From NCBI GenBank assembly GCA_025769875.1, contig JAGFNK010001365.1:1-10191 (forward strand): DNA of 10,191 nt, in the 5' to 3' direction. Made by a program: the position numbers and the translations under genes. This DNA is from Russula earlei (lineage: Eukaryota; Basidiomycota; Agaricomycetes; Russulales; Russulaceae). Below are positions 6,938-10,191 of the stretch, piece by piece (position 1 is the stretch's first letter; each line of letters opens with the position of its first letter). Under the pieces are notes generated by a model. The model saw nothing but the letters and a program-made list of their open reading frames with translations. It was not told where the DNA came from and did no database searches.

Positions 6938-7024
6938 ATATCAACTTACTGTGAACTCAAACGGGATGGTATGGGGGATTGAACAGCCATATTATGGGTA
7001 ACGGGTCATATATTACAAACTAAA
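6938..7024. other. Spacer between the hairpin and the hAT stop codon
   Basis: A short AT-rich stretch, probably the 3' UTR of the hAT gene. No AATAAA on the minus strand and no clear hAT terminal inverted repeat is visible. Confidence 0.4.
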
Positions 7025-7027
7025 CTA

Positions 7028-7480
7028 CTGATACAACACATTCTCGTTGCAAGTGCAATTTCTTTTGACTAGTATAAGGGTCCTGATGGTCTCTGCCTTC
7101 AAGCTAGCACGATGGAGAGAGATTGTGTCTCAGCCACCAGAGAAAACTCTCTCTACAGCCACTGCAGAAGCTGATGATGACAGTGAGCTGTGAATAAAAG
7201 GAAAGAAAAAAGACAAACTCACCCGGGATGGACAAGACGTCACATGCAAGCTGATACAAGTTGGGAAAAGAAGTTCGGCGGCGCAACCACCACTGAATTG
7301 GATTGCAAGTGTCAAAATCCTCTTGGGGGAGCTTCCAGAACTCAAGGAGTTCGTCGATCGGCACACGAGGTTTCCAGAATTGAGCAGTAAAATTCTTCTG
7401 TGGGGAGCAGTTGAGCATCAAGGCAGTCTGAGTGGATGGGTTAGATGGGGAAGGGCATGGTGCTATCTTGTTTGCATAAT
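7028..7480 (-). pseudogene. hAT C-terminal dimerisation domain
   Basis: The translation shows DELLEFWKLPQ, then NPIQWWLRRR, FPNLYQLACDVLSIP, a 52-nt intron (7222-7171, GTGAGT...ATCATCAG with a CTCAC branch-like motif), and ASAVAVERVFSGG. This is the most conserved signature of hAT transposases. Choosing the ATCATCAG acceptor and not the earlier TTCACAG keeps the frame and gives the expected IPAS junction. A TGA (7130-7132) follows FSGG, where Arg is expected, before DTISLHRASLK; the frame then ends at TAG 7025-7027. Confidence 0.93.
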
Positions 7481-8808
7481 GTGTCTTGTAATACACATGA
7501 AGCTTGTTCTTTGCCACTTTGAGGAAAGGTGCAAGATCTTCATCGCCTTCAAACTTGTCCAAAAGTGCTGAATATGAGATATGAGGGTCCAAAACTCAAG
7601 ACAGTTTCAGTGTGATAGACGAATGATTCATGAGATGGGACTTATGAGATGCCCGCAGATAGAAAGGCGACTCATCAAATTTATAATAATATTCACTGAG
7701 TTTTAGATGGGCATCGGAGAGGCCTTGAATGAGCTGGGGGGATAAACCCTGTTCCTCACGAAGAATGTCCCTGATTTCGGCCTGGAAGTCCACGGAAGAT
7801 TGCTTGAGCGGAAGAGATCATTGGTTTCTTCATTGCTGACATTTGAGTAGTGGCAGACCGGAATGACTTCAGCCAGTGCATTACCATCTCAATTGCCCTC
7901 CAATCTTGCTTGGTCAGGCGATGTTGGATTAAATCTTCATGTTGGTAGATGTAGGTGTTGATAGCTTCGCGATGTTGTAATGCCCGGCCTAGAACTGTGT
8001 CAGATGAGTATGTTTGGACTAAACACCACTTACGAAGCATCTGGTGGGTTGATGACCATCTGGTCTTGACATCTAGAATAAGCATGAATGCAGTACTGCC
8101 GGCATCCACTAATTCCTCTGAAAGATACATCCGGACTTCCGAAGCCAGCTTTGCCGCCTCTGAGGACTTGAGCGAACCACTCATATTACTTTGTGAAGCT
8201 GACAGAAAAGAGTCAGGCACAGGTATGAGTGGACAAGGATGTATAGAACACACCTTGGAAATAGCTTCAAAGACATTTTCTTCACAATCTTCGTCATCCA
8301 CACAAGCATTGCCATCGTCATTGGCCCGAACTGTAACTTCATCCTTGATAATTACCTCCACAAGCTGCACTCTTCTCGCTATCCCTCTTTGAGATTGCAC
8401 CGATGGCCTCAAGGAGCTAGCACACATTAGCGTATGACATAAAGGCTATGAGAGTCAATACAAACCTTGAGTGCAGCGAGATGGATAGTATGAGGCATAC
8501 ATCACATATGAGAGTCTCTAGCTGAAAGTCTTATGCCTTCTGCATAACAGTGTGCCTCTAAAGTGGTCCATCATTGTGTTGTTATTGCTGGCATTGTCCA
8601 TTGTTATTGCGATAATCTATACTTTGTCAGTAAAGGATAATCAATATCCTAACAACGTACCCTGCCCTTGAGTCCGTACAGTTCCAAGGTTTCCCAAACC
8701 ACTTCAGCCATGTTCTCGCCCGAGTGAGCACCAATCAGCTCCTGGAAATCAATGAGACGCTCCTCTAAATTCCCTGATCAGTGGAGAAGAACATATGAAT
8801 AAAGGTAC

Positions 8809-8920
8809 ACATGCCTAATTCTCCTTTGTTGGTGACATAATGAGCAACAATTGCCAAGAATGCAATGCCATTGCTCAATGTCCATGCGTTGAGGGAGAGA
8901 CTGACCTTCCCTTCCAGGGA
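8809..8920 (-). pseudogene. hAT catalytic exon with Asp-to-Asn change
   Basis: The exon between introns 8921-8970 and 8774-8808 encodes GKVSLSLNAWT followed by AFLAIVAHYV. In hAT transposases this block is SLDAWT, and the Asp is the first residue of the DDE triad. Here the codon 8888-8890 reads AAC. The preceding base is C, so a CGAC to CAAC change, a CpG transition on the other strand, explains it. The second catalytic Asp, in MDNASNN in the exon beginning at 8616, is kept. Confidence 0.85.
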
Positions 8921-9473
8921 CTGTAATTGAGCATTAGATATGAGTTTTCTGTTAAGCAAGCACATCTCACCTTAACATCTCTCATGTATCCTCAACTGTG
9001 TCTTCACCCAGCTTCATCACGCATCGTCATATGCCCTGTCAATCAGGCAGATTGAGCTTGGTTTGGGAATGGTGTGGCATACTGAAGCATGTTAATAAAC
9101 TCTGGCTTCTCTACTTCGTCAAACAACTGATCACATGTGACAATCCACTCAGTAAGAAGATGGTCAAATTTCGAAGAATTAAACGGCTCCTAAAATGATG
9201 TTGATCACGGTACATGAAAATAAATACCATGCAACTCACCATCGTCGCTTGTTCCTGCCTCAGAAATGCCGATGTTATTGTTGATGCTCTTGTGTCAAGA
9301 GCCTTGACATATTGTGCTTGATCGTGACCAGTGAATTCCTTGCAGCCAGAGGCAAATGCTATCTCATCTTCAGTCGGTGGAGTCTCGTGATCTTTAAGAA
9401 CCATGTAGAGGTTGAAAGGTGGTTTGAAATGGCTTTGCAGATGACCAAGAAGACCTATAAAGCGTGAAAACAT

Positions 9474-9500
9474 GAAGTATTAGTTGAAGTATTAGTTGAA
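9474..9500. repeat. Tandem 12-bp duplication in a hAT intron
   Basis: GAAGTATTAGTT occurs twice in tandem (9474-9485, 9486-9497) and is followed by a partial third GAA. It lies inside the inferred 58-nt intron 9455-9512, so the intron was probably shorter before the duplication. Confidence 0.8.
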
Positions 9501-9512
9501 GCCATGATGTAC

Positions 9513-9714
9513 ATTTAAATTATGGTTCATCGCTTTTGTGATAGTCAAGACTTTCTTGTTTCCATGGTGGCAATCGGTAATGTTTGTCGCCTGGCTTACC
9601 AGGGCTGCCATCGGCAGCAAAGTCCACAGCTTCATAAAAGAGGTAGATTGGATTTCTTTTGACTCCCTGAAATAATCAGAGAAGAACATAAATGATCAAG
9701 AATGAGTATACCTT
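9513..9714 (-). pseudogene. hAT N-terminal BED-like zinc-finger region
   Basis: After the 45-nt intron 9667-9711 the exon reads VKRNPIYLFYEAVDF, then GSPGKPGDKHYR, and after a one-base shift at about 9572-9576 CHHGNKKVLTITKAMN. Fungal hAT proteins carry this segment at their N-terminus as a BED-type DNA-binding region that contacts the terminal repeats. The Cys and two adjacent His are seen; the complete metal-ligand set cannot be assigned. The next exon (9454) does not join in frame; loss of one G at the donor would explain it. Confidence 0.75.
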
Positions 9715-9948
9715 TTTCTGAGATGAACTTGAGCCTTCAAAGCCATTACTCAAAGCCGAGCGCTGTAACGGAAGGGCTGGTGACAAATCCCCATCAGGAG
9801 CACCATTGGGAGCATCATCAATCTTATGGCGGGGTTTCTTCGCAGCTGAGGGCTTGTTGGATGACACCTTGGCTTTACCTTTCCCCTTTGATGACTTTGA
9901 GATTTAAGGGGTTTGGTCTTTGAAGGCAACATATCGGCGATCTAAAAT

Positions 9949-9989
9949 CTGTGTTAACAGAGGCGACAATCCAGTGGACAAAGACTCAC
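9949..9989 (-). other. Probable 5'-UTR intron of the hAT gene
   Basis: Upstream of the ATG the minus strand shows GTGAGTCTTT at 9989 and a TTAACACAG acceptor ending at 9949, 41 nt in all. The donor is a strong GTGAGT and the acceptor has a branch-like GTTAAC. It ends 17 nt before the start codon. Inferred from splice signals only. Confidence 0.5.
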
Positions 9990-9992
9990 CTC

Positions 9993-10002
9993 ATCACGTG
10001 AT
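9993..10002. promoter_or_regulatory. ATCACGTGAT palindrome (E-box) upstream of the hAT gene
   Basis: A perfect 10-bp palindrome centred on CACGTG, the core bound by bHLH factors in fungi, about 65 bp upstream of the hAT ATG and just 5' of the putative UTR intron. A regulatory role is inferred from position. Confidence 0.35.
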
Positions 10003-10191
10003 CTCAGTGATGGTATTATCACTCTCGCTGTTGTGCAGCATAGAGCGCAGCTAACAGGCCAAGCAACCCACCTTAGAGGTTGTGCTAATGCTCAAGTGAT
10101 ATTGGGGTGTAGAGCGATGTGTATACTCGTCTACATGTATGGTATTTACCTCTATGACCCAGGGCTGTTCCTAAGTCCAAAAGAGGTGACT
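10003..10191. other. Upstream flank of the hAT gene
   Basis: No convincing gene, TATA box or hAT terminal repeat is seen. A CAGGGCTGTTCC string at 10160-10171 looks superficially like a hAT end but has no partner in the window. Confidence 0.4.

Larger units (their letters stand above)
7025..9932 (-). pseudogene. hAT-family transposase gene, intron-rich, inactivated
   Basis: Minus-strand gene from a likely ATG (9930-9932) to TAG (7025-7027). In order: basic Lys/Ser-rich N-terminus, BED-like zinc-finger region (9666-9513), LQSHFKPPF and TPPTEDEI segment, catalytic region with AWT motif (8920-8809) and MDNASNN (about 8600), a CMPH motif, an RSSPQRR motif, DVKTRWSSTHQML (about 8070), a KLSEYYYKFDESPFY helix, and the C-terminal dimerisation domain. 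Inferred introns (minus strand): 9667-9711, 9455-9512, 9190-9239, 8921-8970, 8774-8808, 8617-8660, 8417-8465, 8199-8253, 7171-7222. In-frame TGAs replacing expected Arg: 9039-9041, 9027-9029, 8502-8504, 8181-8183, 7596-7598, 7130-7132. About nine one- or two-base frameshifts. The first catalytic Asp is Asn (8888-8890). The enzyme would cut and paste its own element; it is dead here. Confidence 0.92.

Noticed and set aside
7955..8392. 145-codon plus-strand open frame
   Set aside because: It mirrors the hAT exon 8198-7794 and upstream exons on the opposite strand, and has no known domain; it is a shadow.
8765..8965. 66-codon open frame starting MCLLNRK as a transposase start
   Set aside because: The first part is better read as intron 8921-8970 with a CTAAT branch-like motif and TTACAG acceptor; the gene starts much further upstream.
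10160..10180. CAGGGCTGTTCC string resembling a hAT terminal repeat
   Set aside because: No matching inverted copy was found near 6938-7024 and the interior would lie outside the window.
1..10191. CRISPR array, tRNA, rRNA or bacterial operon features
   Set aside because: No regularly spaced repeats, no RNA gene signature and no intact bacterial-type genes were seen; introns and element types point to a fungus.

Overview
The window reads as a transposon graveyard from a filamentous fungus, most likely a basidiomycete. The inference rests on a chromodomain Ty3/gypsy retroelement and on a hAT transposase gene split by many very short GT-AG introns (about 35-58 nt) with CTRAY-like branch sites. 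No intact gene is present. Host phylum is inferred, not proven.

Layout. Positions 1 to about 5604 are the minus-strand remains of a Ty3/gypsy chromovirus: gag with a CCHC knuckle, protease, reverse transcriptase, RNase H, integrase, chromodomain and a C-terminal tail running off the left edge. All domains are broken by stops and frameshifts. Its RT is split by a 946-bp solo LTR (2987-3932) inserted on the opposite strand with a perfect 5-bp target duplication. Beyond gag there is no 5' LTR; the retroelement abuts a GC-rich block of GGCCCGGC-type motifs (about 5595-5716). Then comes a CpG-retaining stretch (5717-6529) that may hold a host coding remnant on the plus strand and a poly(A)-like signal. 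Positions 6530-6937 form a 408-bp near-perfect hairpin (193-bp arms, 22-nt loop). From 7025 to 9932 (minus strand) lies a decayed hAT transposase gene with about ten introns, one of them probably in its 5' UTR; the window ends in its upstream region.

What ties it together. The retroelement and the hAT gene share a decay pattern. Many stops are TGA where the family expects Arg (CGA), and several lost catalytic or conserved residues (protease DSG to DSR and LGYP to LRYP, integrase D to N, hAT D to N) fit single CpG to TpG/CpA changes. This suggests long CpG methylation and deamination. The solo LTR and the 5717-6529 stretch keep many CpGs, suggesting a later arrival or a different methylation history. 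The best candidates for a second look are the long hairpin and the GC-motif block; neither can be shown to be a new system from sequence alone.
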